This document shows positions 23,753-36,485 of a stretch of DNA of 64,000 nucleotides, in pieces. Numbering within the stretch: the first letter of the stretch is position 1; each line of letters opens with the position of its first letter. Position numbers and translations under genes: made by a program. The notes beneath the pieces are model-generated. The model was not told the origin of the DNA and ran no database searches. It worked only from the letters and a program-made list of their open reading frames with translations. The stretch is from Capillidium heterosporum (taxonomy: Eukaryota > Entomophthoromycota > Entomophthoromycetes > Entomophthorales > Capillidiaceae): contig WBMQ01000003.1 in assembly GCA_016630905.1 (NCBI GenBank), positions 1,674,001 to 1,738,000 on the forward strand. The letters run 5' to 3'.

Positions 23753-24937
23753 ATGAAGTTCAGCTGGTCCATCGCCTTAACGGCCGCACTCGGAGTTCAG
23801 CAGGTGGTTGGCAGCTTGCCCTTCTGCGACATCAACAACCTCAAGATCCGCAAGAACATCAAGGACATGAGCCCGGCCGCCATCACCAAGTATTTCAACG
23901 CCATCAAGGTGTTGAACAGTGGCAAAAGGCTGACCACTTGGGACCAGTACATCAAGATCCACGTTGACAACTACGCTTTTGCCCACAGTAATGAGAATGA
24001 GATCATGCCCATGTTCATCATCTGGCACCGCCTCTACCTGTACATGATCGAGAAGGAGTTGCAGAAAATCGACAGTAGCATCACCATCCCCTATTGGGAT
24101 TGGACCCGCAACGCTAACGATGTCAAGAATGACATCGCCTTCACCGACAAGCTCTTTGGTGGTCAATCAACTGGTTCTGACCAGTGTATTGTCAATGGCC
24201 AGTTCAAGGACTTCAAAGTAGCTGTTGTCCACGATGGTTCCCAAGGTGAATTCTGCATCAAGCGTAATAACAACATCTTCGACAACACCTTCACTGACGA
24301 GCGCTTGATGGACAACGAGTACTTGGAGGCCAAGGATATCACCTCCTTCATAGACATCGAGTTCATTCCCCACGGTACCATTCATAACTCCATTGGAGCT
24401 GAATTCTTGGGCCATGCTTCCCCTGGAGACCCATTGTTCTACTCGCACCACGCCTTCATCGACAAGCTATACCACGACTGGCAAAACCGTAAATTGGACC
24501 AATCTACTACTTACCCCTTGGCTTTAAGTACCAAGATCAAGCCTTGGGACGTACCCATCCGTGATGTTTTGGATCCTTATGATAGACTCTGCGTCGCTTA
24601 CAAGGAGGAACACTTCAAGTGGTCGGGTCCTACTATTGTGCAATCTGCCCGTTCTGGTCCTATCGATTTCAAGGCTTTGGCTTCTAAAGTTGAAGCTTAC
24701 GTTGTTCCTAGCAATATCACCGACCCCAAGTTGCTGGCCGAATATGATGAAGCTTACGTCAAGCGTGGTTTAGTTACTGCTAATGCCGCTTTACGTGCCG
24801 ATAACTTGGCCAAGATTCCTAAGCCTTTGGATCTTAAATTTGTCAAGATGATGGGCTTCCCCTTGGCTAAGATCAGACAGCAGGAACGTAAAGATGCCAT
24901 CATCCTGGATGCTTTGAACCAGGCCGCCATGTTTTAA
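23753..24937 (+). CDS. Secreted tyrosinase (type-3 copper protein)
   Basis: 394 residues with a signal peptide (about 1-20, cleavage before LPFC). Tyrosinases oxidise monophenols and diphenols to quinones, the first step to melanin. CuA ligands appear as H70 (KIHVDNY), H78 (FAHSN) and H92 (IIWHRLYLYMIEKEL); CuB ligands as H207 and H211 (HGTIHNSIG) plus a histidine of DPLFYSHHAFIDKLYHDW. YWDWTRNAND is the usual link between the sites. The protein ends without the long C-terminal lid of Agaricus-type enzymes, so it may be secreted active or have another control. The gene has no introns and is C-rich at third positions, unlike most neighbours. Confidence 0.95.
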   Translation: MKFSWSIALTAALGVQQVVGSLPFCDINNLKIRKNIKDMSPAAITKYFNAIKVLNSGKRLTTWDQYIKIHVDNYAFAHSNENEIMPMFIIWHRLYLYMIEKELQKIDSSITIPYWDWTRNANDVKNDIAFTDKLFGGQSTGSDQCIVNGQFKDFKVAVVHDGSQGEFCIKRNNNIFDNTFTDERLMDNEYLEAKDITSFIDIEFIPHGTIHNSIGAEFLGHASPGDPLFYSHHAFIDKLYHDWQNRKLDQSTTYPLALSTKIKPWDVPIRDVLDPYDRLCVAYKEEHFKWSGPTIVQSARSGPIDFKALASKVEAYVVPSNITDPKLLAEYDEAYVKRGLVTANAALRADNLAKIPKPLDLKFVKMMGFPLAKIRQQERKDAIILDALNQAAMF

Positions 24938-25882
24938 GTTAAGCTTAGACTTAGCCTCTAATTAATTTTGGAGTTACATGGGTTTTTTGTACGTATTAAA
25001 CTTGCAATTTTTTCACTGCTGTTTATTACTTGTAGTTTGTGTTTTAGTTGAACTATATTTCATGATATGCTTTGCGTTAACAAGTCTAACTGTAAGTTCG
25101 ATTTGGCTTATGATGTAGCTTAACTAGGCTTGGCATATTTGTAGAGTTGGACTGTAGTACTCACGACGGGCTTTTCCATTATAATCTTTGATAACAAAGG
25201 CAGTCATGTAATGCTAGATACGTTTATTGGAGAATTGGTAGTAATAGTTGAAGATGGCTTGTGGTTAGGTATTATAGAGTACTTGTTTTTTGTTGGTAAT
25301 AGAGCCTGTCTTTTTACAAAAGAATATTCTATTCTGTTTTCATTTCTGTATGTTTTGTATTTTCTAGGCTACTATATGTCTACCTATATACAAGCCATAT
25401 ATATATATCGAGATGTCATATATTTGCTTTATTTAAATCAACTATAGTATATTCTTTTTTGCTAAACATCATTAATATATTGCAAGTATAGATATTTCAA
25501 CAGAAATATAGTACAATGTGATTAGCTTTTAAACAAATAGAAAGGTGCTGCAATGAAATACTAAACAGAATAGAAGTGATATATTATAATCGAAATGTAT
25601 AAGTTTTGTTTATATTTGGTAAATAGTTGAAGTTTCTATTATATAAATGTATTTTGAAAATTTAAGTATACTTTTTAGAGTATTATAGGAATCTTTAAGC
25701 AATCTATATATATAGCTTACATCTCAACCTTTGCCCTATATCTTTCTCAGCACATACAAAAGTACTTACGTCATAGATTAGGTCTATTCAAAAGCAAGTT
25801 TTCTTTTGTCATCATAACAAAGGTAGATTATTTTCAAAATCAAAAATTCAGGAGTGAAGCAAATACTTTTCTCAAGACAGCA
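24938..25882. other. Intergenic region, tyrosinase / NUP84
   Basis: 0.95 kb, very AT-rich. It holds the tyrosinase 3' region and the NUP84 promoter. The ORF at 25211-25447 is low-complexity translation without coding character. Confidence 0.45.
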
Positions 25883-28800
25883 ATGATGATGAATGAAGAT
25901 AACGGTTTGGCCAGTTTAACGATCATTACCAACTGGCTTAATAAGTCTATGGAAATTACGCCTAGTATAAGCAACTTGAACGTTCCTAGCCACAATATCG
26001 ATGTAGCCAGCAAAAAGTCGGAGGAGTCTTTAATTAAACAACTGTTAAATAGTGACTTGCTATTAGAGGCCTACCTTAAAGAATTCCATACCGACCTACC
26101 CCTTCACTTTCAAAACCATTACTACCAAAAGTAAGTTTTATAATATTTAATTGTACTAAATGTGGCTTATTAGAGTTCAATACAGCAGCTATGAAAATCA
26201 AGAGTTCACGTCGTTAATTTCTGACACTATCAAGAAGGAGCTCAACCTGTGGAAACTAATTGAGATTTTTATCAAAGAAAAGTTCAACGAGGATACTGCC
26301 ATGTCCCAAAATTCTAACGAGAATTCTACTGCCGATGCAGCTGTTGATAGTACTGAATTTACCAAGGTCCAAGAGCTATTTCAAAACAACTCAGACCTCA
26401 ACGATGCAGCAGTAAGCTTTATTTTGTATTCAAAATATTGATACATCCAATTTTAGAATGTAAGAACTTGGTTAGAGTCGATTCAAATGGAGCTTTCCCC
26501 TTTCCAACTCCCAAAGACCTTTTCTTCATTCCCGTCTGGGACGAGTTCAGAGTCAGAGTTAACTTCGTTTTCTAAAACGGGGATCAAAGCTCAGATGAAC
26601 CCTGATGTTTATTCTCAGAACCCCGAACTAGAGCCGAATGAGGTATTTTATTTCCAACTTGTTTTAAAATGTCTATTGACCAGTAGCATTAGTTTGAGAA
26701 ACATCTATTGAAGCACATATATCTGCTGATTCGCCGCGGAAAGATTATTGAGGCAGGTAATTTGGCCATCGAACACAATAAACCTTGGCTAGCTGCTAGC
26801 TTCAAAGGAGGCGTGTACTTTCGAGACCCTCTTCTAGGTACTTTATAAGTTAGATTTTATTAACATAAAGTAGAATCTGCTGAGGATATGAATTGTATTA
26901 GCATCGACCAGCCCGACTTTTCGGAGCCCGACTACCAGTTTGATAACGAGTTTATGGATGATGAGAACCCGGTCGGTAACCTGAATCGTAAACTTTGGAA
27001 ATTGACCTGCTTTGCTATGGCTCGTGAGGTAGATAATTTATTGAATCGGCTCCTCAGTGGTTTAACATTAATTTTCTAGAGCCAGAACTACAAATACGAA
27101 AGAGCTATATACGCCGCATTATCTGGAGATTTAAAAACTGTATATTATATTTCAATTACTTTTTTAACCTTTTTCAAGTTACTCGAAGTCTGTGAGTCCT
27201 GGGAAGATTATTTATGGGCCTACTTTAACTGTATGATTGAATCGAAAGTTCAACAGGTATGTAGATATCTATTACAATCATATTGGCTAATATTTTATAA
27301 ACTAGCATTTGGACCAGAACAACGACTCTGATGTTGAAGGGCTGCCTTCACCACCATCATTGGACCTAGATTCCAAAGGGATATTTGATCTTTTGGAAAG
27401 ATCGAGTGATAACACCATCTACAAACAGGCTAACAACATCTACGAGCAGATTTTTAAACATCTAATCTTGGGCACCTTTGAATCGTTCGTAAGTGCCCAA
27501 TGCGAAAAAATCAAATTGTATGGCAATAATGTTGAGGGAAGGTAAGATATTTTATTTACTTTTACTTTTGCTTATATATTCTATATTTTTTATTAATAGC
27601 CCGGTGGATACACCAGTTTTACGGTTGCTTACTCAGGTCATTTTGTTTTTAACCGTAAATGGATATATGGCTTATGACGAGACTATGGAGGAACTTTTAG
27701 TACTTTATATCGATAGACTTGTCAAACTGGGCGAGGTACATTCATTATAAGATTGTCTCTAAATATGTTTTAAAGTTACGTTTGGCTATTCTCTATTGTG
27801 CCAAGCTTTCCAACGAAAAGCAGCTTGAGATCTATACCAATATTTTATCTAGTAAGTAGTATATCTAAAATATTTTCTGATAGTTGTAAGATTTGAATAG
27901 TATACCTGCTACTCGATCCGAATGCCTGAGATTTGGGGCCATGTACAACATCAACTTTGATCGAGTTTTGTTGCTGACAACTGAAAAGATATTGGATCGT
28001 GCCTCCACATTGGAGTTGGATGGGGATGCTTCAAAAGAGGATGGCGGTATACAACTGGCACAATGTCAAGTCCAAGCCTTCGAATGGCTACTACATGATA
28101 AGAGCCTTTATGGAGACGCTATCCTTAAAATCAATTCGCTTTTATTTAACCATCTTAGTAAGTTTGAATATTTTGCTTTAACCTAACTACGTTATAGATC
28201 AAGGCAGAACAAAAGCGGCCCAAATTTTACTTGACGCTATGCCGGCCAACTTGATATTACCTGAGTGGAAATCGGATGATGAATTTAACAAACCACCGAA
28301 GCCTCTATTCCGAGCTGCCCACGAGTACTTGAGCTACAACGTTTATATGGAAGCTCTCAAACTTTTTGAAGATTGGAAGCAGATAATGAACACTAAACCA
28401 TCGGATACCAGGTAAATACTCTTTGGACCTAGAATATTTAGTGATACCTATTTGATATATTAGAGATCCTAGGGAATGGGAATCCGAAGCTAAGGTAACA
28501 AATATATATGAATCTATTTCAAGTTCGCCTTTACTTATACTAACAATATACATTAGAAAGCCGCAACCATTGCCGAGAATGCCATGCGCTACATGCTTAT
28601 AAGCGATTGGTTTGTATTCGCGTTTACGACTCGACTTTCCAACGACGGCTACCAAGACTACATCGACTACGAACTGAGTAAAAGGTCCGAGGCACTTCGT
28701 AGGCGTTACCTACCCGATATTGTATTCAATCTTTTTGATCTACTTATGGAAATGGCACCTATAGTACCTGGGTATTTTAAATTTTTTACGATAATATTTT

Positions 28801-29037
28801 AATATTTTATTTATTTATAGCAATATAGCTAAGGCTTTGGACTTAAGTGAGCTGATAGCGGGTGAAAAACTTTGTATATATAAAGAGCTTATGCATAGAA
28901 CTGGTACTGACGGTAAACCCTTCAATGATCTACCGCGTTTTACCAAGAAACTCTTCCAGGCTGGTCAGCAGCTTATGGCGAGTGGTCATGGTGGGTTGTA
29001 TGGCAATGGCTATGAAGTTGGCTTTGGTTCTGTTTGA
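25883..29037 (+). CDS. NUP84: Nucleoporin Nup84 / Nup107
   Basis: Scaffold component of the Y (Nup84/Nup107-160) complex of the nuclear pore. Fifteen exons giving about 850 residues, starting [12 protein letters not shown]. Family landmarks in order: [83 protein letters not shown], then the helical C-terminal domain ([36 protein letters not shown]-like [17 protein letters not shown]). All splice junctions keep frame, so no +1 break is seen over more than 3 kb. The intron near 27855-27896 has two possible acceptors; the downstream one gives [10 protein letters not shown]. Confidence 0.93.
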
Positions 29038-29609
29038 TCTTTTACATTTGCTTGAAAGAGAAATGATTTGGGATTAAAGCTGAAATGTATTTTGATCATG
29101 TTTTAGCTATGCAAAGTAATGCTGCTACTATTTGTTTCTATGCTGATGTATCTTAAACTGCATTTATACTTCAAAAATTAATATTATAAATCTAGATTAA
29201 TAACGCAGGCTGTTAGCCTTTTTAGCCTAATCTAAAATTCCCTTTCATATAAACATCTATAGATAGTTTTTATGGTATACTAGTACTTCCCCCAATCTAC
29301 ATGAGCATAGGCCCATGGGGCTTCATGAGTGGAAGGAGTACGCTCACTATTTGTATATTTTTGAAAACTCTAAATACCCTTCCTAAAAAGTTCTGGCCAA
29401 TAGTAAATCAACTTATTCTCTTTAAACCTATAAAATAACCACCATTATGTTCAGAATTAGCAGCATGATTTTCAAAGCTCAGATCTAATAATTAACCTAT
29501 TATTTCTGAATATAATGGCATTTTCATATTTGGTTTGTCATTAATGACATCATAAGCGTTTGCTCTTAATTTCAAAAGATACATTTCTCAAACCAAGGTA
29601 TTGGAGGTC
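29038..29609. other. Intergenic region, NUP84 / PPP1R21
   Basis: 572 bases between two tandem genes. No coding sequence recognised. Confidence 0.5.
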
Positions 29610-32598
29610 ATGTCTGCATCAAGTTCCATATACTCCGGAGGTAAGGATTTTAAACAATATATATTTAAAGGGCCAGCTAGCTACTATGCTTGTTGTTTTC
29701 ACATATATGCCTACTTTTTCTAAATATTTTATTTTCAAATTTTAGGAGTAACTACATTAGAAGAGTTAGCTGATAAGTATCAACGACTTTTACACGAGTA
29801 TTCAAAGTAAGTCAAATTTAAAGAGATGCAACTAATATTTAGGACTAAAGCCCAACATGCTATACTGAAAAAGGCTGTTCAAAATGTATGTTATAGCCTA
29901 TATCGATCTATTCTAACATACGCTTTAGGAGCAAATCAATAATGCTAGACTACTCGATGAACTTAAAGCAAAGGAATTAGAATTACGCCAGGTATGTATG
30001 ACAATTAACTTTATTTAATTGTAAAATAGCAAACTCAAGAACTTGATAACCTCAACTTCCATAACAAAGGCCTTACTAGAAAGGTTTCGACATTACAAGG
30101 CTCAAGCGTCAAAGTATTTTATATGTAGATTATGACTAAAATTTAAAGGCACCCAATTTGAATTGGCTTTCAACTTCTTCAAAAAAGGTTATTCAGGACC
30201 TACAAGTTCAATTAGATGCAGCTATGCTCGACTTACAAAATAAAATTCACGAAAATGGTACAACTTTGCGATATGCACATATCTAAATTTAATAGAGGAT
30301 CTTTATAGGGAATTAGACGAAAAGCAGACTAGTCACTCCTTGTCCATGAAAGAAATCAAACATGCCAACCAAGAATTAGAGCTCAATATGAATAAACTTA
30401 TGGTATTCAACCTATTCTCCCATTACTAAACGTTCAAAGGAAAAGTATGAAATGTCGGAAAAACAACATACCGATTCTATGAACACCATCCTCCAACAGA
30501 AAGAAGCAATAGAAACCGAAATTAAACAAGTGGTTTCGACACTTGAGAGGTAGTAGTAGCCATATCTCTAATATTAACTATATATAGCCTGCAGCCCAAA
30601 ACGAATGGCACCTCAGTAGTAATTAGCGAACAGAATATAGAAGACTTATTCGACTTACAATCGGAAATAAAAGCGGAAGACAAACTCCTTGGAAGTTTCA
30701 ATACAGTTGACCTTAAAGTCGAGTCCTGTTCCCTTATTTTAAAGGTTCTATTTTGGCAACATTGATTTCTAATCTAAATTTCAGGAGCTTATAAACAAGA
30801 ATATACTATCTTCGATTATTGATGGTGTAGAGAAATTATGTCAGTGTATTAAGCTTATCCAGGATGTCACTGAGAAGCGTAACGCACATCTGACGGCTAC
30901 TTTAAGAGTCGACATATCCAAATTGTCACAAAAGGTGTCTTTTTATTAGCAACCTAATTAACCATTCAAAGGCCAAAGACTGCTATCGAAAGATGGAGTA
31001 TTCATTAACACAGATAAGAAACCATCTAGTTTCACTTGGAGACGATAAAGGTTTCTGGATTTCAAGCAACCCTCAGCCTTTATCGTCGTTTAAGCCCCTC
31101 AATGAGATCTTCAACACGTTTATTCAGCTACTTTCTACATCTTTAGCACAGTTGAGTCTTGAAGATAAAGCTTCCCAAAACGATGTTCCTATCGACCAAC
31201 TTATTGCTGCATCTCAAGCACTACTTTCAGCCTTTCAATCGCCTTTAGATAGAACTAGCTTTAAACTTGTTGGCAATTTCCACAAAAAGTTGATCATGAC
31301 CATCACCAGCATTCAAAAGAAGCTTGGAATTCAATCCGAAAATACAGAGTACTTGATGAAGACGATGAACGCACAACTTACCGGATTACTGATTTCTCTA
31401 CATCTCAACATCGGTGCTTTTCTTATTTTTACATGTTCTAATCATATACTAGATCCCTTATTTAACAACATCAACCAGTGGCTGTTACTGTTCCTCGCCA
31501 TAGATTCCAAGACTGTACATTTTTTTAAAACTCTTTACTAATGCTTAGTACGATGTCTTGACAAGGCATAGGCCCAATGGAGAAGTTTTGAAGCTTGGAC
31601 AGCGAAGCGACAAATTTATACGAAAGTTGAGACGCCAGGTAAACATATATATCACCTTAACTTTAACTTTATATAGTTTGCCCCTACGTCTATCCCATAC
31701 AATGAATCCCTCCATCTGTTAACAGCGAACATGAACCACAAGGAAGAAAAGTCCGACTTGATAGCTAAGCTTGACCAGGAACGAGGTAAACCTCTTTAAA
31801 CTTCCTTTTTAACATATATATAGAGTTGACAAGGCGTAAAGACCATCTGGTGCAAAAGTTCCAAAACCAACTTACTACCGCCGATTCAAAGTTAAACCAA
31901 CTTCAAAATCAACTCAGCGAGATCGAGGATAAGTATCAGCAATCTATCAAAGAGATCGAAAATTTAAAATTGGTATAGTTTTTATTAGGATCCATCTAAC
32001 TCTTAATAAGGAACAGGTTAAAGGATCCAAACTAGTAGCCGAGAAGGAAAGTACCAATGGGCTAGCAAAAAATGCAAAGAATGGAATCAAGCCAGCTACA
32101 AACGGCATCAGCGAAGAAAAACCCATCTTACCTACCACCCTGTTCCCGGATCGGGAGAATGATTTACCTTCAGCCCCAGCTAAAGAACCTATCAACGTAA
32201 AATTTTGTACCATACATTATTGATCAGTTTAGGGAACTTTCATGAACTATCTTTCCAACGAAGAGCACTACGTCGAGAAACTGTTCAAGAACCGCTACGA
32301 AACTAAATTGAGGACTCTAACTGAACAGGTACTTTGACACCACTAGTGAGCGTTCTAATTTTATAAGACGGAGATGGCCGATTCTCAAGCCTCGCGTCTA
32401 CTAGCTTTGGCAAAACAGCAAGCTCGCGTCATCCGGGACAAGGAAGTTGAAAAAGTTAGTTTGGTCGAACAGAATAGGCAGTTGCAAGCCGAACTGGAGA
32501 AGTTAAAGGTACATCTTATTCGTATAGTTGCACTAAACTATATTAAGCAGGCTCAACGAAACAATGGTCAAGGTGACTTGATAAACTTCGACTCTTAA
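29610..32598 (+). CDS. PPP1R21-like (KLRAQ/FERRY subunit 2) coiled-coil protein
   Basis: Eighteen short exons. The N-terminus (LADKYQRLLHEYSKTKAQHA, ILKKAVQNEQINNARLLDE, LKAKELELRQQTQELDNL, FHNKGLTRKVSTLQG) matches the KLRAQ region of PPP1R21. The middle has an alpha-helical domain (IRNHLVSLGDDKGFW, NEIFNTFIQLLSTSLAQLS). The C-terminal part (MNYLSNEEHYVEKLFKNRYE, TLTEQTEMADSQASRLLALA) corresponds to the TTKRSYEDQ region. It ends GQGDLINFDS. In animals PPP1R21 is a subunit of the FERRY complex, a Rab5 effector that ties mRNAs to early endosomes, and also a PP1 regulator. The cellular role here is inferred only from family. The frame is intact throughout. Confidence 0.85.
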
Positions 32599-33396
32599 GT
32601 GGATATATCTAACTTCTTCAATTGTTCGAACTACTTGAGATTTAGTCGATTTCTACCTAATGTCTACTATATTCGTACTCATAATTTTTAATTATCTTTT
32701 TATAAAAGTTAGCTAATCGGTTAATTTCAACTAAAATTGCGTTTTTTCTGTATAGCAGTTAAAGTATTTATGTAGGCTTCCTTTTGCTTATATGTATAGA
32801 TATTTTTCGGGTTCCTTATAAATTTGTTGGCTAAATAGCTGATTAAAAGAATCGCCTTTATCACTAAATTACACTTTCCTACACTAGATGTAAAATATCT
32901 TCAGCTTTACATACATATTAAAAGCATTTCTTAGAAGCTTAAGATATATAACTGTTAATCAAATCCGCCAGATTTTTAAACTGAGTTAGTATTATTATAT
33001 TTATGCTACTGAATGTTGAGGATCTGTTACTGGCTATTAAAGATACTATAAGAGTGACTAAGTAACTGTAATAAGCATTAGAAAATAGGCATAGTTTTTA
33101 TAAAGCATAAGAACGATTCAAAGCAACTTAGTTATTAAGTTTTGCTCAGTATATTTATTCACTAAAGAATACTGCTATCTATCTAAAAGCCGTAGTCTAA
33201 TTGTAATATTTCCTAGATTGCTTACCACAAATTCGGTTCAAGATTAACGACTTTACAATTTAATAATCACCTATATAAAGTTTTCCACTAATTCCAAACA
33301 GTTGAATATCTTTATGAGTCACCGGCTAAAATCCAATCTGAATTTCGGCTATAAATTGAAGTTTTGCAAGTTTCAATCTCCACTACGTTTAGCAAG
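32599..33396. other. Intergenic region, PPP1R21 / TrpRS
   Basis: 0.8 kb AT-rich spacer with a TATA-like motif (TATAAA at 33274-33279) about 120 bases before the TrpRS start. Nothing else recognised. Confidence 0.45.
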
Positions 33397-35095
33397 ATGG
33401 CAAGTGAGCAAGAGAAACAAGTTATCAACGAGCAGTTGGCTGCCCAACTGAGCACCACCAACCTAGGTGAACCAGTTACCGTTGAGCAGAAGATCACTCC
33501 ATGGGAAGTTGAAGGTGAAGTTGGTGAAGATGGACAACAGAAAGCTGTGGACTACGACAAATTAATTAACCAGTTCGGTACCAAGAAGATTGATGAAGTT
33601 CTGTTGGAGAAATTTACTCGTATAACTGGCCATAAACCCCATATCTTTTTGAGACGTGGACTCTTCTTCTCCCACCGGTAACTATTCAATTTTGTATTTT
33701 TGTTGACATTATTTTGCAAGTGAATTGGATAGAATCTTGGATAGAGTCGAGAAGAAGAAACCTTTCTTCTTGTACACTGGTCGTGGCCCTAGTAGTGACA
33801 GTATGCATTTAGGTCATATGGTCCCATTTGTCTTTTGCAAGTAAGTTTTTTAGAAAAACATTTTGTTTCTACAAAACGTTACTTTTCAATGATCAATTAT
33901 TTACTTTATCTTTTTACATAGATGGTTACAGGATGTATTCGATGTACCTTTAGTTATCCAGTTAACCGATGACGAGAAATTTTTGTTCAAGCCCAGTCTC
34001 ACCGTCGAGCAGTGTAACAAGTTCTCCTACGACAACGCCAAGGATATCATTGCAGTTGGCTTCAATCCCAACAAGACCTTTATCTTCTCCAATATCGACT
34101 ATATGGGGTACTTATTTCAATGGAATTTAAAAGTAATCCATTTGGTTTAGGGGTGCCTTTTACCGAAACACTTTGAAGATCTCTAGATGCATTACTAGCA
34201 ACGCTTCCAAGGCTACCTTTGGTTTCAATGACTCGTACGATTGTAAATTTTTATTTTAAACTAAATTTTGTACGTTAGGGATTGCGTTGGAAAGTATCAC
34301 TTTGTATCCATCCAAGCAGCCCCCTCTTTCTCCAACTCGTTCCCTCACATCTTCGGTACGCAGTCGGATATCCCTTGCTTGATCCCCTGTGCCATTGATC
34401 AGGTAAGTTGTTTACAGCTACTATTACTGATACCTGATAGGACCCTTACTTCCGTCTGACTCGAGATGTAGCTCAGAGGTTAAAGTACCCCAAGCCTGCC
34501 TTGATCCATGCCAAATTCTTCCCTGCTTTACAGGTACTTTAGTATTGTTTTTTGTCACATTCTAAATATAAATCCGTATAGGGCCCTCATACCAAGATGA
34601 GTGCTTCGGTAGAAACTTCGGCTATCTTTATGAATGACACGCCAAGCCGTATAAAGAATAAGGTACTAATTTAAACCATCAAAGATTGACTTTTATTTAA
34701 GATCAACCGTTATGCCTTCTCGGGGGGAGGTGCCACCATCGAAGAGCACCAAAAGAACGGCGGTAATCCCGATGTCGATGTAGCTTATCAGTACCTTAGC
34801 TTCTTCTTGGAAGATGATGCCGATTTAGAGAGCACGGCTGCCGTACTTTTTTCTATTTTACTCTTGCTAACGATATTTTAGGAATACCGTTCCGGAACTT
34901 TGACTACTGGCGCCCTCAAGCAGAAATGTATCGCCATCTTGCAAGAATTTGTAACTGCCTTCCAAGAAGTAAATATTTTTGATTCAAGTGTGCTTTGCTG
35001 ACTTTTGTTTAAAGCGTCGTGCTGCCATCACCCCAGAAGTGCTGGAAAAGTTCATGGATTCCAAGACTAAGATGGAATCTCCTTTCCCTTACTAG
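33397..35095 (+). CDS. WRS1: Cytosolic tryptophanyl-tRNA synthetase
   Basis: Charges tRNA-Trp. Ten exons, starting [19 protein letters not shown]. It has [10 protein letters not shown] and [15 protein letters not shown] at the N-terminus and the HIGH-type motif in [20 protein letters not shown]. Further landmarks are [53 protein letters not shown], the KMSKS-type loop [27 protein letters not shown] and [16 protein letters not shown]. This is the eukaryotic cytosolic form, with no WHEP extension and no mitochondrial presequence. I placed the start at the first ATG (33397) rather than an upstream TTG at 33364. Frame intact. Confidence 0.96.
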
Positions 35096-36485
35096 ACTTA
35101 TATTAGGTTAAAATTAGTAAATGCTGAGGCTCGATTATTTTTTCGTTTGTTGTGGTATAGATGTTTACAAGATAATGTATTTAACTGCAAATATATACCT
35201 TCGAATCTTTGGCTTATTATTTTTATAAAAGTTTAATGCTTTTTGCTTAACATGATAGATAGGATTCATATTCACTTTTGAGACAATATACATTTATATA
35301 GCTAGATATTGAAACCGCTCTATTCTTTTAAATCTATATGTAGGCCTCCCTATTTAGCCATGTCCTTTTATACTAAATTTCAATCTTAACATAAGGTAAA
35401 TGGAATAAGTTTCCCCTTTACACTATTCAGATAATCCTATAGGAACTTTCCAATTGAACTTGAGTAGTTTATCCATAATTTCGAATCTAAGCAGTACATA
35501 CATTACCCAGTCTCATCAAGTATACTTACAATACCTTATCAACTCATTTTAACCTTTAAACGATGTGGTGGATTCATAGTTTATCCATTATAAAAAAGGT
35601 ACACATAGAACAAGGCTAACCATATGAAAATACCACTCAGAGAATAGCTGGTATATTAGCAAACTGTTGAAATTTATCGAGGCCACCACTATTCCTAGTT
35701 AGCTTTGAAAGGACGGATGAAGGCAAATTGCTAATGTGCTGCTAAGCTCTAAGTATCCAAGTAAAACACCTTTATGATTATAAATAGACCTTAAGCCTGT
35801 TATACCGCAAGGAAGATATTGAATATTTGCCTTAAAAGTCTATAGCTATCTCCACATTGGTATGAGTGCATATCCAAAGTATCCATTTCTTGGCTTTTTG
35901 AAAATAGGCCGCTGCTTCAACTTTTGCTACGAAATGAAGCCCAACCCTAATGATTTAGTTACCAAGTTGGTAATTCAGGTTGTCATTAAATGAGACTTAT
36001 CCCCAATGGAGAACCAATAAAATGCCAAGATACCTAAAAATGAAAGGTGCTGAAGTACAAATCTAAATTTAGAAAAAACTCATACAAAGGTGGGTAAAGT
36101 TTAGACAATTTCTTTGAAACTATGCTTTAGGCAACTCGAAATTAGTAAGCAGATCTTCAAATCGGTATCGGTTTGGCAAGGTGTATCCAAATTTATCGAA
36201 CCTATTTAACTAGGCTCAACTACTTTTACTCTTCATTCGTCCAAATAATAGTCACATACTCGTACAACTTGTCAGCTCGAAGAACTTATACTCGTCAAGA
36301 ATTCTTATACATTTCCAAACCAATAGTAAGCCCAGTACATAAGGGACGCCAAACCTAATTTAAGTTCCATTACATTGCATAGCGCCCTTCACATCAACAC
36401 TTATAAATAGGCTTCATTAATTTGACCTTTTTACATTTGATTCACCACTTTCCATCTCAACCTTTGTAATTAACCAACCTAAAAT
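35096..36485. other. Intergenic region, TrpRS / CYSTM gene
   Basis: 1.4 kb AT-rich region with the CYSTM gene promoter at its right end. The ORF at 36173-36358 has no coding character. Confidence 0.45.
36402..36407 (+). promoter_or_regulatory. TATA box of the CYSTM gene
   Basis: TATAAA in the context cttataaataggc, 84 bases before the start codon. Confidence 0.55.

Noticed and set aside
23777-24451. Minus-strand ORFs under the tyrosinase gene
   Set aside because: Shadows caused by the C-rich third positions of the tyrosinase coding strand.
34463-34485. tRNA A-box-like string in the TrpRS gene
   Set aside because: It encodes part of TRDVAQRLK and no cloverleaf or T-loop partner follows.
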